NCBI GenBank assembly: GCA_019423755.1
Contig: JAHZAU010000005.1
Coordinates: 53,225-117,224, forward strand
Source of the DNA: Oscillospiraceae bacterium
GTDB taxonomy: Bacteria > Bacillota > Clostridia > Oscillospirales > Ruminococcaceae
Direction of reading: 5' to 3'
Length of the DNA stretch: 64,000 nt
Each line of letters starts with the position of its first letter. The stretch's first letter is position 1. The translations under genes and the position numbers were made by a program. The notes beneath the pieces are model-generated. The model made no database searches, was not told where the DNA came from, and saw only the letters and a program-made list of their open reading frames with translations. This document shows positions 7,157 through 15,139 of the stretch, piece after piece.

Positions 7157-8398
7157 CTAATACTGGACGGTCTTGACGCCGTTGAAAACGTCGTGGTCCA
7201 GTTCGCCCAGCTTGTTGGCTACCAGCATAGCGACCATGACGTCCACGTCCACGTTCATCAGGGTGCGGAACATACCGGCAAACCAGTCGATGCCGATGAG
7301 CACCGCGATGCTTTCCAGCGGCAGACCCAAGGAGGTCGCCAGGAAGGTGTAGACGATGACCGAGCCGCCCGGCACCGAGATGGTGCCCATGCACATGAGG
7401 CAGGACAGCAGGATGGCCATTCCCATCTGATAGGGGGAAAGGACCAGGCCGGTGGACTGGGACATGAAGAAGATGGCCGCCACATAGCACTGCGCTGCAC
7501 CGCAGCTGTTCATGGACATGGTGATGGGTCCGGTGAAGTCCGCCACGCGGCGGCTGATGCCGAACTTGGTCACCTCATCCTCCATCTTGGTGGGCAGACA
7601 GATGGCCCCCGAGGTGGTGGTCAGTGCCATAATGGACATCTTGGCGAATTTCTGGGGCATCTTCAGCAGGTTGACCCGGCACAGCGCTGCTGTGAGAGGC
7701 GTAAACAGCGCGAACTGGATCAGGTCGCCGAGGAGCAGCAGCCCCAGGAACTTGAGCATGGGGATGATAACCCCAAAGCCGGTGGAAGCCGAAACATGGG
7801 CCAGCAGGCAGAAGATACCGATGGGCGCGATCTTCATCACCAGCTTGATGATGTTGGTAACGGTGGCGTTGATCCCTTTGACCCAGTCGATCACCTGGCG
7901 GTTTCCGGTCTGCCGGGTGTAACTTCCCATTGCCACGCCGAAGAGCAGCGCAAACACGATACACTGGATCATGTTGCCCTCGGCCATGGCGTTCATCACA
8001 TTACTGGGTACAAAGTTCACAAGGGTATCCTGCGGGGAAAGGGATTCCACCGTAGCCTGGGTGGTTTGCGCCGCGTCCAGCAGCTCGACCCCCCGTCCCG
8101 GCTGGATGAGGAGGGACAGTCCCATCCCCAAAAATGCAGCCACCGCCGTAAAGAGGATGATCCACTTGAAGGTGTGGTAGCCCATGCGTCCGGTGTCCTT
8201 GCCGTCGCCGTCTCCCACCGCCGCAGCGATGGCGGACATGACCAGCAGCACCACCGACATCTGGATGAGCCGCAGGAAGATGTCCCCAATAAACCGCAGC
8301 TGGATGGCCCAGGAGGACGCCACCGAACCGAAGATGATGCCTCCCACAGTCGCCAGCAGGATCTGCGTTGTCAACGAGATTTGTGTCAGTTTTTTCAT
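7157..8398 (-). CDS. Dicarboxylate/amino acid:cation symporter (DAACS family)
   Basis: A 413-residue polytopic membrane carrier of the GltPh/DctA/SstT fold. The HP1-like tip reads ALTTTSGAICLPTKMEDE (the family's serine-rich SSGATLP motif), and the region GPITMSMNSCGAAQCYVAA and the HP2-like stretch CMGTISVPGGSV are clear. Such carriers take up glutamate, aspartate, serine or C4-dicarboxylates with Na+ or H+. The ATG at 8398 follows AAAAAGGTAGGG; an upstream in-frame extension has no ribosome site. It is the last gene of the minus-strand ureide run, 175 nt beyond allC, with a possible promoter of its own, so moving a ureide-pathway compound (for example oxamate) is only a possibility. Confidence 0.85.
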   Translation of the reverse strand: MKKLTQISLTTQILLATVGGIIFGSVASSWAIQLRFIGDIFLRLIQMSVVLLVMSAIAAAVGDGDGKDTGRMGYHTFKWIILFTAVAAFLGMGLSLLIQPGRGVELLDAAQTTQATVESLSPQDTLVNFVPSNVMNAMAEGNMIQCIVFALLFGVAMGSYTRQTGNRQVIDWVKGINATVTNIIKLVMKIAPIGIFCLLAHVSASTGFGVIIPMLKFLGLLLLGDLIQFALFTPLTAALCRVNLLKMPQKFAKMSIMALTTTSGAICLPTKMEDEVTKFGISRRVADFTGPITMSMNSCGAAQCYVAAIFFMSQSTGLVLSPYQMGMAILLSCLMCMGTISVPGGSVIVYTFLATSLGLPLESIAVLIGIDWFAGMFRTLMNVDVDVMVAMLVANKLGELDHDVFNGVKTVQY

Positions 8399-8425
8399 AA
8401 CGATCCCTACCTTTTTGGTTCCTGG

Positions 8426-8438
8426 TAAATCGGATTTA
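8426..8438. promoter_or_regulatory. Palindrome TAAATCGGATTTA upstream of the DAACS gene
   Basis: Perfect 6-bp arms around one base, 28 nt before the start codon. It overlaps a weak -10-like box of a possible minus-strand promoter (TTGCGA, 17-bp spacer, GATAAA). It could be an operator. Confidence 0.35.
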
Positions 8439-8573
8439 TCAGAATGACAGCGCTTTTTCGCAAACCGAAACGTCTGCTTCCCGGCGGCTCCCGCCGCTGG
8501 TGTTCTCCTGCCGCGCCTGGGGAAAGGCAAGATCCCTTGACCGGGTCCGTGGCTGTCCTTGTCCCGCTCTGCC

Positions 8574-9815
8574 TTACTTGAGCAGGAGCTTCTGGGCCAG
8601 GTTGCTCATGATGACCGAAGCCTTGGCAAATTCGCTGTAACGGGTGAACTCCACCGGGCAGTGGCTTCTGCCGTCCTTGCTGGGTACAAACAGCATAACG
8701 GTGGGGATCACCTGGCCGATTTCCAGAGCGTCGTGGCCGGCGCCGCTGGCCAGGCGTTTGTAGCTGTAGCCCTGGGCCTTGCAGTCCTCCTCCATCATGT
8801 CCAGCATCTCCTGGGACAGATGAACGGGGGTGATCACCAGCTTGGTGTCGATCTCATAGCTGCCGCCCATGGCCTTCACTTCGTGGTCCAGGGCTGCGCG
8901 GATGCGCTTGGCAATGTCGTTGATGTTGTCGTTGTTGCTGGAGCGGATGTCCACGGTGAACTCCACCTTCTCGGCAACGATGTTCATGCCGCCGGGCACG
9001 GTCTTGATGTAGCCGGTGGTGGCAACGGTGCCGTCGGCTTTTTCTCTTGCCCAGTCAGCGATCTTGGAGATGACCTTGGTAGCGGCGTCCACAGCGTCCA
9101 GTCTCATGTCCATGGGGGTGGTGCCGGCGTGGTCGGCACGGCCATGAACGGTGACCATGTAGCGCTGGATGCCGACGATGCAGTCTACCAGACCCAGTTC
9201 CAGACCCTCAGCGTCCAGAACGGGACCCTGCTCAATGTGCAGCTCCAGGAAGGAGCCGATGGAGCCTTCCGGCCATTTGGCTTCGCCGATGCGCTCGGGG
9301 TCCAGGCCGTAGGTCTTCATAGCGTCGTAGATGGAGATGCCGTCTTTGTCCTTAAAGTTGCGGCAGTACGCTACGTCGCGGTTGCCCAGCATAGCGCCGG
9401 AGCCGAAGTAGCCGGTGCCGAAGCGCAGGCCTTCTTCGTCGCAGAAGCCCACAGCAACGAAGTTGCGCTTGGGCTGGATGCCCTTCTCTTTGAGCTGGCG
9501 GGCAACCTCAATGGCGCAGACCACGCCGGCAATGCCGTCGAAGTCGCCGCCGTTGGTAACGGAGTCGTAGTGGGAGCCCATCATGATGCAGGGAGCGGTG
9601 GGGTCCTCACCCTTGAGCACGCCGAAGATGTTGCCGGCAGCGTCCTCATGGACTTCCAGGCCAGCTTCGGTCATCACGCCGCGCAGGTAGTCAACCGCTT
9701 CCCGAGCCTCTTTGGTGAAGGGCAGACGGGTGCAGCCGTTACCCGGGGTGGCGGTGAACTGCTTGAGCGCTTCCAGGTTGGTAGCGATTCTACCGGTGAT
9801 GGTTTCAATAGACAT
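8574..9815 (-). CDS. allC: Allantoate amidohydrolase (M20 hydantoinase/carbamoylase family)
   Basis: Cytoplasmic metalloenzyme of 413 residues predicted to convert allantoate to (S)-ureidoglycine, CO2 and ammonia. M20 metal ligands are visible as H82 (GSHYDSV), D93 (GDFDGIAG), E127/E128 (CDEEG), H193 (ELHIEQGPVL) and H385 (SHCPVEF). The dimerisation-domain segment GRADHAGTTPMDMR is typical of the AllC/ureidopropionase branch. The ATG at 9815 follows GAAAGGATAGG. Family members can instead act on N-carbamoyl amino acids, but allD, allE, allFG and allH alongside make allantoate the likely substrate. It sits 66 nt behind the carbamate kinase gene in the same operon. Confidence 0.88.
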   Translation of the reverse strand: MSIETITGRIATNLEALKQFTATPGNGCTRLPFTKEAREAVDYLRGVMTEAGLEVHEDAAGNIFGVLKGEDPTAPCIMMGSHYDSVTNGGDFDGIAGVVCAIEVARQLKEKGIQPKRNFVAVGFCDEEGLRFGTGYFGSGAMLGNRDVAYCRNFKDKDGISIYDAMKTYGLDPERIGEAKWPEGSIGSFLELHIEQGPVLDAEGLELGLVDCIVGIQRYMVTVHGRADHAGTTPMDMRLDAVDAATKVISKIADWAREKADGTVATTGYIKTVPGGMNIVAEKVEFTVDIRSSNNDNINDIAKRIRAALDHEVKAMGGSYEIDTKLVITPVHLSQEMLDMMEEDCKAQGYSYKRLASGAGHDALEIGQVIPTVMLFVPSKDGRSHCPVEFTRYSEFAKASVIMSNLAQKLLLK

Positions 9816-9881
9816 AGTTCCTATCCTTTCTATTGACAGATGAATCAAACACTTCTTCTTCCCTGTGGCGGGCTAGTCGGA

Positions 9882-10820
9882 TTAGTCCGCCTGGATAACG
9901 GTGCCGGTCTTGCCTGCGATGCCGTCGGCAGCGCGGTCCAGCAGGGTGATGAGGGTGCGGCGTCCCTTGCCGGACTCGGCAAAGCGGATGGCAGCCTCGA
10001 TCTTCGGCAGCATGGAGCCCTTGGCAAACTGCTCCTGGGCGATGTACTCCTTCGCCTGGGAGACGGTCAGGTCGGAAAGCCACTCCTGGTTTTCCTTGCC
10101 GAAGTTGATAGCCACCTTTTCCACCGCAGTGAGGATCACCAGGTAGTCGGCGCCCAGCTGGGCAGCCAGCAGGCTGCTGGCGTTATCCTTGTCGATCACG
10201 GCGTTGACGCCTACCAGCTTGCCGCCCTGGTCTACCACCGGGATACCGCCGCCGCCGCAGGTGATGACAATGTGTCCGGCGTTGACGAGGGTGCGGATGG
10301 TCTCCAGCTCCCGGATGCGGCGGGGCATGGGGGAAGCGACGACCACGCGGTAGCCGCGTCCAGCGTCCTCCATGCAGCGCACGCCGTTTGCCTCCAGGGC
10401 CTCGGCCTCTTCTTTGGAGAAGAAGCGGCCGATGGGCTTGGTGGGATTCTGGAAGGCCGGGTCGTCGGCGTCCACCTCGACCTGAGAGAGGATGGTGGAC
10501 ACCTTGCCCTCGATGCCGCGGCTGTGCAGCTCGTATTTGATGGCGTTCTGCAGGTCGATGCCGATATAGCCCTGGCTCATAGCCACGCTGGTGGGCAGGG
10601 GGACCTGCTTGCCGGAAGCGTCCTGTACGGTCATGTTGTCCATGGCCGACTGGATGAAGCCGACCTGGGGGCCGTTGCCGTGGGTGACGATGACGTCATA
10701 ACCCTGCTGGCGCAGGTCCACGATGACCCGAGCGGTCTTGGCTACCGCTTCCTTCTGTTCTTCGATATCGTTGCCCAGGGCGTTGCCGCCCAGAGCGATG
10801 ACGATCTTCTTCTGTTCCAT
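9882..10820 (-). CDS. allK: Carbamate kinase (catabolic, ureide pathway)
   Basis: A 312-residue amino-acid-kinase-fold enzyme that makes ATP from carbamoyl phosphate and ADP, releasing ammonia and CO2. Motifs: VIALGGNALG (7-16), THGNGPQVG, ITCGGGGIPV, VIDKDNASSLLA and a terminal GTVIQAD. It is 17 nt downstream of the allFG fusion and upstream of allC, with no arginine deiminase or ornithine transcarbamylase gene nearby. Its carbamoyl phosphate therefore most likely comes from oxalurate phosphorolysis, as for E. coli AllK. By sequence alone it cannot be told from ArcC; the symbol rests on context. The ATG is at 10820, preceded by AGAAAGGGG. Confidence 0.9.
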   Translation of the reverse strand: MEQKKIVIALGGNALGNDIEEQKEAVAKTARVIVDLRQQGYDVIVTHGNGPQVGFIQSAMDNMTVQDASGKQVPLPTSVAMSQGYIGIDLQNAIKYELHSRGIEGKVSTILSQVEVDADDPAFQNPTKPIGRFFSKEEAEALEANGVRCMEDAGRGYRVVVASPMPRRIRELETIRTLVNAGHIVITCGGGGIPVVDQGGKLVGVNAVIDKDNASSLLAAQLGADYLVILTAVEKVAINFGKENQEWLSDLTVSQAKEYIAQEQFAKGSMLPKIEAAIRFAESGKGRRTLITLLDRAADGIAGKTGTVIQAD

Positions 10821-10837
10821 GCGAACCCCTTTCTAAA

Positions 10838-13800
10838 TTAGCCCTGGTATCCCAGCTTCTTGGCGTAGGCTACGATGGCCTTTTCGAAGCATTCCATGGG
10901 GGGACGGACGGTGCCGGCGCCGATCTGGCCGTAACCGGCGATCTTGTGGGCAATACCGGTGTTGATGACCGGGGTGATGCCCTTTTCCACTACCAGACGA
11001 GCGTCGATGCCCAGGCAGATGCCCTGGAAGTTCCAGGTGGGAACGGTGAAGTTGGGGTTGCGGTCCACAACGATCTCCATCATCTCGTTGCTGGTGCGCA
11101 GAGCGTCTTCATAGCCGCCGGCGCCAACGAAGCGGGTAACCGCGGGAGCCGCGATCATAGCCATACCGCCGACACCGAAGGTCTCGGTGATGGCGCTGTC
11201 GCCCATATCGGGGCAAGCGTCCTCGCCGTCGTAACCGGTGAAGTACAGGCCCTGGGGGATGTTGACCGGGCCGGTGAACCACTCGTCGCCCATACCGGCG
11301 ATGCGGATACCGAACTCGTAGCCGTTGCGGCACATAGCGGTAACAACGGTACCATCGGTGCCCTTGCGAGCGTCGTCCATAACAGCTTTGGCGGTAGCCA
11401 TCATAATATTCAGGAAGAACTGGTCGGTATCGGCCAGGAATTTGATGACATCATAGCGGTCTTTCTCGTCCATATCCATGGAGGTGATGATGGGAGCCAT
11501 CTCCTTGAGGAAGGCCAGGGAAGCGGCGATGTTTCTCTGGTGGAACTCGTCGCCCATGGCTACGGCTTTGGCGATGAGGGGGTTGATGGCCAGGCCGTTT
11601 TCCATGGAGCGCAGCGCGCGGCCGAGGGTCGGGCCCAGGATGTCGCGCATCCAGCGCAGACGGTCAACAACCTCGGAGGAGTAAGCACCGAAGCGCAGCA
11701 CCTTGCCGATGCCTTCGTTCATGGTGCAGTAAGCGCGGTTGCCGCCGGTTTCATTCTCTACCACAAAGACAGCCATGTTGGGGGAGGTGATACCGCCCAT
11801 GGGGCCGACTGCGTTGCAGTGGTGGCAGGGGATGAAGGTGATCTCGCCGCTTTCCAGCATCTTGCGGGCGTCGGCTTCGTTGTCGGCCCACTCCTCAAAG
11901 AGGACGGCGCCGACGCAGGAGCCCTGGACGGGATCGGGCATGTTTTTGTATTCGATGGGAGGACCAGCGTGGAGGATGACCTTGCCGGCAGCCAGTTCGG
12001 GGATGACGTCCTTGGCGCGGACGTTGTCCTTGAGGACCGGCTGGCTGGCGACGATCTTAGCGATGACTTCGCGGTTCTTCTCATCGATGCCCTCGTAGGT
12101 GCGCAGGAAGTTGAGGACCTTGATCAGTTCCACGTTACCGCCTGCCGGAGGCATCCAGTCGAACTGGACCACTTCGCAGCCGAACTGCTCGCAAACCTCA
12201 GCAAAGCTCTTGAGGCCCACGTTGATGATCTTGGGTTTCTGGGAGAGCAGACGGCGCAGCTGCTCGGAGGGAGTGCCCTTCTTGCAGTCGGCAGCCTGAC
12301 GGGGACGGATCTCCTTGACGGGCTCGTCAAAATCGCGGCCGATGGCACGGATAGCGGTGCGGCAGGCCAGCTTATTGTTTTCGCAGACGATAACGCCGGC
12401 GTCTTTGAGCTTCTTCACAGCCTCGTCGTAGCCCTGGTAGTCGCTGCGGGTACCGCAAACGGTAGCCACGAAGAACACCTTGCGGCCCTGAGCCTGGGCT
12501 TTTTCCTTGAGGGCGGTGATGGTGGGCAGCAGAGCGCCCGCCATATCGGGGTGAGAGCCGTAACCCAGCATGATGTCCAGCAGGATCACGCCGGTGGAAG
12601 GATCGTCCACAGCGCTCTGCATGCACTCGATGCGTTTTGCCGGGTCGATCATCGGGTGGGGTTTGCCCTTGGTGTAAGCGTCGTCGCCCAGGTCAACCAC
12701 GATGTTGCCGTCCAGCTGGAGCATGTAGCCCTCGATGTCCTCGGGGGGTACGGTGCAGCCCATGGCGTCCTTGATGAGCATAGCGGCTTCGTTGGCCAGG
12801 GTACCGCCGGAGTAGTAAGCCTTGATGGTCTTGTTCTCTTCGGCTTTGAAGAACTCGGACTCGTCGATCTCCACAGTAGCTTCCGGGATCTCGGTGCCGC
12901 GGACCAGGCTGACAGCCAGGCGGGCAGCCTCGTCCAGGGTGTAGGTGTGGTAGAAGTTCTCCTCGTGGTAGGTGGGTTTCTCACCGACGAACAGGGTCAC
13001 AACCGGCTTGGAGAAGTTGCTCAGACGAGCGGAGATGCGATCACGCACCTCTTTTGCCGGGGGCTTGGACAGGATGACCAGTACTTTAACTGCGCCGTCC
13101 TGCTCCATAGCGTCGATCATGTCCATCATGGTGATGCCGCCGATGGCAGCGTTCAGGTCACGGCCGCCGATGCCGATGGCGTTGGTCACGCCTTCGCCCA
13201 GACGGTCGATGATGGTGGTCAGCTCCTGGATGCCGGTGCCGGAAGCGCCGATGATGCCGATGGAGCCGGGAGCCACTTTATTGGTGAAAGCGACGGGCAC
13301 GCTCTGGATGATACCGGTGCCGCAGTCGGGGCCCATAACGCACAGGCCCTTGCTGTGAGCTTTCTCTTTGAGGGCTTTTTCGTCCTCGATGGTGACGTTG
13401 TCGCTGAACATGAAGACGTTCATGCCCAGGTCCAGAGCACGGTCGGCCTCCAGAGCGGCGTAAGCGCCGGCGATGGAGATGACAGCCAGGTTGGCGTCAG
13501 GCAGCTTCTGGCAAGCTTTTTCCCAAGAACGAACGCTCTCGGCGCCTTTTTTGTCACCGTTGTCGGTGGACTGTTTCTGGAAGAAAGCCTCGGTCTCTTT
13601 GAGTATGACATCCAGCATGCTCTCGTCGTCAATGTCCGCTACGATAACCAGGTCGTTGGCAGTGGCCTGCATCAGCTCTTCGGTATCCAGGCCGCTCTGC
13701 TTGAAGATATCCTTGTTGGCGGGGGTTGCCATCATGATGGAGGCCTTGTTGACCCCTTCAATGGCGCAGATATGGTTGGTCAGCAGCATGAGCACTACCG

Positions 13801-13840
13801 AGTCATGGTAGCTGCCCTTCTGTACTACGGTTTTTAACAT
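10838..13840 (-). CDS. allFG: FdrA-YlbE (AllF-AllG) fusion, predicted oxamate carbamoyltransferase large chain
   Basis: One uninterrupted 1000-residue chain. Residues ~1-510 match FdrA, a succinyl-CoA-synthetase-like protein: GIIGASGTGIQELTTIID at 195-212 is the CoA-binding-fold loop, followed by IGIGGRDLNAAIGG and YYSGGTLANEAAML. After a linker (~510-535), residues ~536-1000 are a DUF1116/YlbE domain with DWMPPAGGN, HAGPPIEYKNMPDPVQG and PCHHCNAVGPMGGITSPNM. In E. coli these are two separate genes of roughly 555 and 420 codons. With AllH they are now assigned to oxamate carbamoyltransferase, which splits oxalurate with phosphate into oxamate and carbamoyl phosphate. The ATG at 13840 has AAAGGAGA 6 nt upstream. 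It is 27 nt downstream of allD. Function is by family; the fusion is seen directly. Confidence 0.88.
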   Translation of the reverse strand: MLKTVVQKGSYHDSVVLMLLTNHICAIEGVNKASIMMATPANKDIFKQSGLDTEELMQATANDLVIVADIDDESMLDVILKETEAFFQKQSTDNGDKKGAESVRSWEKACQKLPDANLAVISIAGAYAALEADRALDLGMNVFMFSDNVTIEDEKALKEKAHSKGLCVMGPDCGTGIIQSVPVAFTNKVAPGSIGIIGASGTGIQELTTIIDRLGEGVTNAIGIGGRDLNAAIGGITMMDMIDAMEQDGAVKVLVILSKPPAKEVRDRISARLSNFSKPVVTLFVGEKPTYHEENFYHTYTLDEAARLAVSLVRGTEIPEATVEIDESEFFKAEENKTIKAYYSGGTLANEAAMLIKDAMGCTVPPEDIEGYMLQLDGNIVVDLGDDAYTKGKPHPMIDPAKRIECMQSAVDDPSTGVILLDIMLGYGSHPDMAGALLPTITALKEKAQAQGRKVFFVATVCGTRSDYQGYDEAVKKLKDAGVIVCENNKLACRTAIRAIGRDFDEPVKEIRPRQAADCKKGTPSEQLRRLLSQKPKIINVGLKSFAEVCEQFGCEVVQFDWMPPAGGNVELIKVLNFLRTYEGIDEKNREVIAKIVASQPVLKDNVRAKDVIPELAAGKVILHAGPPIEYKNMPDPVQGSCVGAVLFEEWADNEADARKMLESGEITFIPCHHCNAVGPMGGITSPNMAVFVVENETGGNRAYCTMNEGIGKVLRFGAYSSEVVDRLRWMRDILGPTLGRALRSMENGLAINPLIAKAVAMGDEFHQRNIAASLAFLKEMAPIITSMDMDEKDRYDVIKFLADTDQFFLNIMMATAKAVMDDARKGTDGTVVTAMCRNGYEFGIRIAGMGDEWFTGPVNIPQGLYFTGYDGEDACPDMGDSAITETFGVGGMAMIAAPAVTRFVGAGGYEDALRTSNEMMEIVVDRNPNFTVPTWNFQGICLGIDARLVVEKGITPVINTGIAHKIAGYGQIGAGTVRPPMECFEKAIVAYAKKLGYQG

Positions 13841-13867
13841 GGCGTCTCCTTTCCCTTTCGGTGACAA

Positions 13868-14920
13868 TTAGTCAGCGAAGCGGTTCTTGTGGTCGTAACG
13901 GTCGAAGTGGATGGCGTCGCTGCGCAGGTAGTCAACCAGCTCGTCCACAACGTCGATGCCGCCCTCTGCATAGTATTTGTCGCGTCTCATAACAGCGCGC
14001 TCGCCGGGGTAGTAAACCTTGCCGTAACCTTCCGCAGCAGGCATAGCAGACAGCTCGTCGCAAACCTGGGACATTCTCTTCTTGAATTCCTCGGTGCCGA
14101 TGAAGCGAGCGGGGTCGATAACGATGTGCATCTGGCCCAGGCATCTGCCCTGAGACAGGTCGTGGTACATGGAGCTAACGTGTTTGCCGAAGGGAACGCC
14201 CAGCAGCACGCCGGAGAAGATGTCCACCATCATCATCAGGCCGTAACCCTTGGCGCCAGCGATGGGAACCAGAGCGTTAACCAGGTGGGGATCGGTAACC
14301 GGCAGGCCCTTCTCGTCAACAGCCCAGTCAGCGGGGATGGAAGCGCCCTGGGAGCGTTTGTCCAGGATCTTGCCCCAAGCCTGAACGGTGGTAGCCATAT
14401 CGAAGACAACGGTGCGGTCGTCAGCGGTGGGAGCAGCGAAGGAGATGGGGTTGGTGCCGTAGTAGGGCTCGGTGCCGCCGTAAGGAACAGCCATCGGGTC
14501 GGACTGGCAGAAGGTGATAGCCAGCAGGTCCTCTTTGGCAGCCATCTCAGCGTAGTAGCCGATGGAACCGCTGTGGGACATGTTGCTCATGCCGACAACA
14601 GCAACGCCGTTCTTCTTGGCCATCTCGATGGCCTTCTTCATGCCTTCCACAGCGACCACATAGCCGATGCCGTTGTCGCCGTCAAAAATACCGGAGCAGG
14701 GGCCGGTTTCCTTCCAGGTGAAGTTCGGTTTGGTGGTGATGCCGCCCTTGAAGATACGCTCGCTGTAGTATTCCACGCGGACTGCGCCGTGGGAAGCGTA
14801 GCCTCTCTCGTGGGACCAGGTCAGGATCTCCGCGGTAACTTCAGCGTGTTCCTCGCTGAGGCCGGCAGCCATCATCTTGTTCTTCATCAGGGTTTTCAGT
14901 TCGTTGCGGGAAAGTTTCAT
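13868..14920 (-). CDS. allD: Ureidoglycolate dehydrogenase (NAD-dependent, Ldh_2 family)
   Basis: A 350-residue member of the malate/L-lactate (type 2) dehydrogenase family, matching the E. coli AllD length of about 349. It oxidises (S)-ureidoglycolate to oxalurate with NAD+. Conserved features include S43-H44-G45 with R48 (ASHGAVRVEYY), MSHSGSIGYYAE around H116, SDPMAVPYGGTEPYYGTNPISFA (nucleotide site) and AGAKGYGLMMMVDIFSG. Close relatives act on malate, sulfolactate or 2,3-diketogulonate; the all-gene context decides. The ATG at 14920 is preceded by CAGGAGG. It is first gene of the minus-strand operon allD-allFG-allK-allC(-symporter) and has a well-spaced promoter. Confidence 0.88.
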   Translation of the reverse strand: MKLSRNELKTLMKNKMMAAGLSEEHAEVTAEILTWSHERGYASHGAVRVEYYSERIFKGGITTKPNFTWKETGPCSGIFDGDNGIGYVVAVEGMKKAIEMAKKNGVAVVGMSNMSHSGSIGYYAEMAAKEDLLAITFCQSDPMAVPYGGTEPYYGTNPISFAAPTADDRTVVFDMATTVQAWGKILDKRSQGASIPADWAVDEKGLPVTDPHLVNALVPIAGAKGYGLMMMVDIFSGVLLGVPFGKHVSSMYHDLSQGRCLGQMHIVIDPARFIGTEEFKKRMSQVCDELSAMPAAEGYGKVYYPGERAVMRRDKYYAEGGIDVVDELVDYLRSDAIHFDRYDHKNRFAD

Positions 14921-14984
14921 GGTTAGCCTCCTGTGCAGGTATTTTTAAGAAAAATGCCCATAATTTTTTCAAATTTACCTTTTG

Positions 14985-15013
14985 ATTATGTCAAAATGGC
15001 CTTTCTCTTTCAA
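14985..15013 (-). promoter_or_regulatory. Predicted promoter of the allD-allFG-allK-allC operon
   Basis: On the minus strand TTGAAA (15013-15008), 17-bp spacer, CATAAT (14990-14985), 65 nt upstream of the allD ATG. Confidence 0.6.
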
Positions 15014-15044
15014 TCGCCACCGTGGACAAACCGTCAAAAACTTT

Positions 15045-15093
15045 TTGTCTACCGTGCATCATCTATTTCCGGTATACTAAAGGTAAAAGACAA
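15045..15093. promoter_or_regulatory. Candidate operator: TTGTCT / AGACAA inverted repeat in the divergent region
   Basis: TTGTCT (15045-15050) and AGACAA (15088-15093) are exact inverted copies spanning the predicted start region of the plus-strand unit, with TATACT at 15073-15078 between them. A binding site for the local PucR regulator is possible but unproven. Confidence 0.3.
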
Positions 15094-15139
15094 GACCCAG
15101 GCCTTGCTATACCAATTCTTCCCCAAGGAGTGTGCAACT

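Noticed and set aside
9882..10820. Carbamate kinase as part of an arginine deiminase pathway
   Set aside because: No arcA or arcB lies nearby. It sits between allFG and allC, so the ureide pathway is the better context.
10946..13837. A 963-codon open frame antisense to the allFG fusion
   Set aside because: It is a codon-bias shadow of a GC-rich gene: the translation is low-complexity (runs of Gly, Val, Ala, His), matches no family and has no ribosome site, whereas the minus-strand reading has clear FdrA and YlbE motifs.
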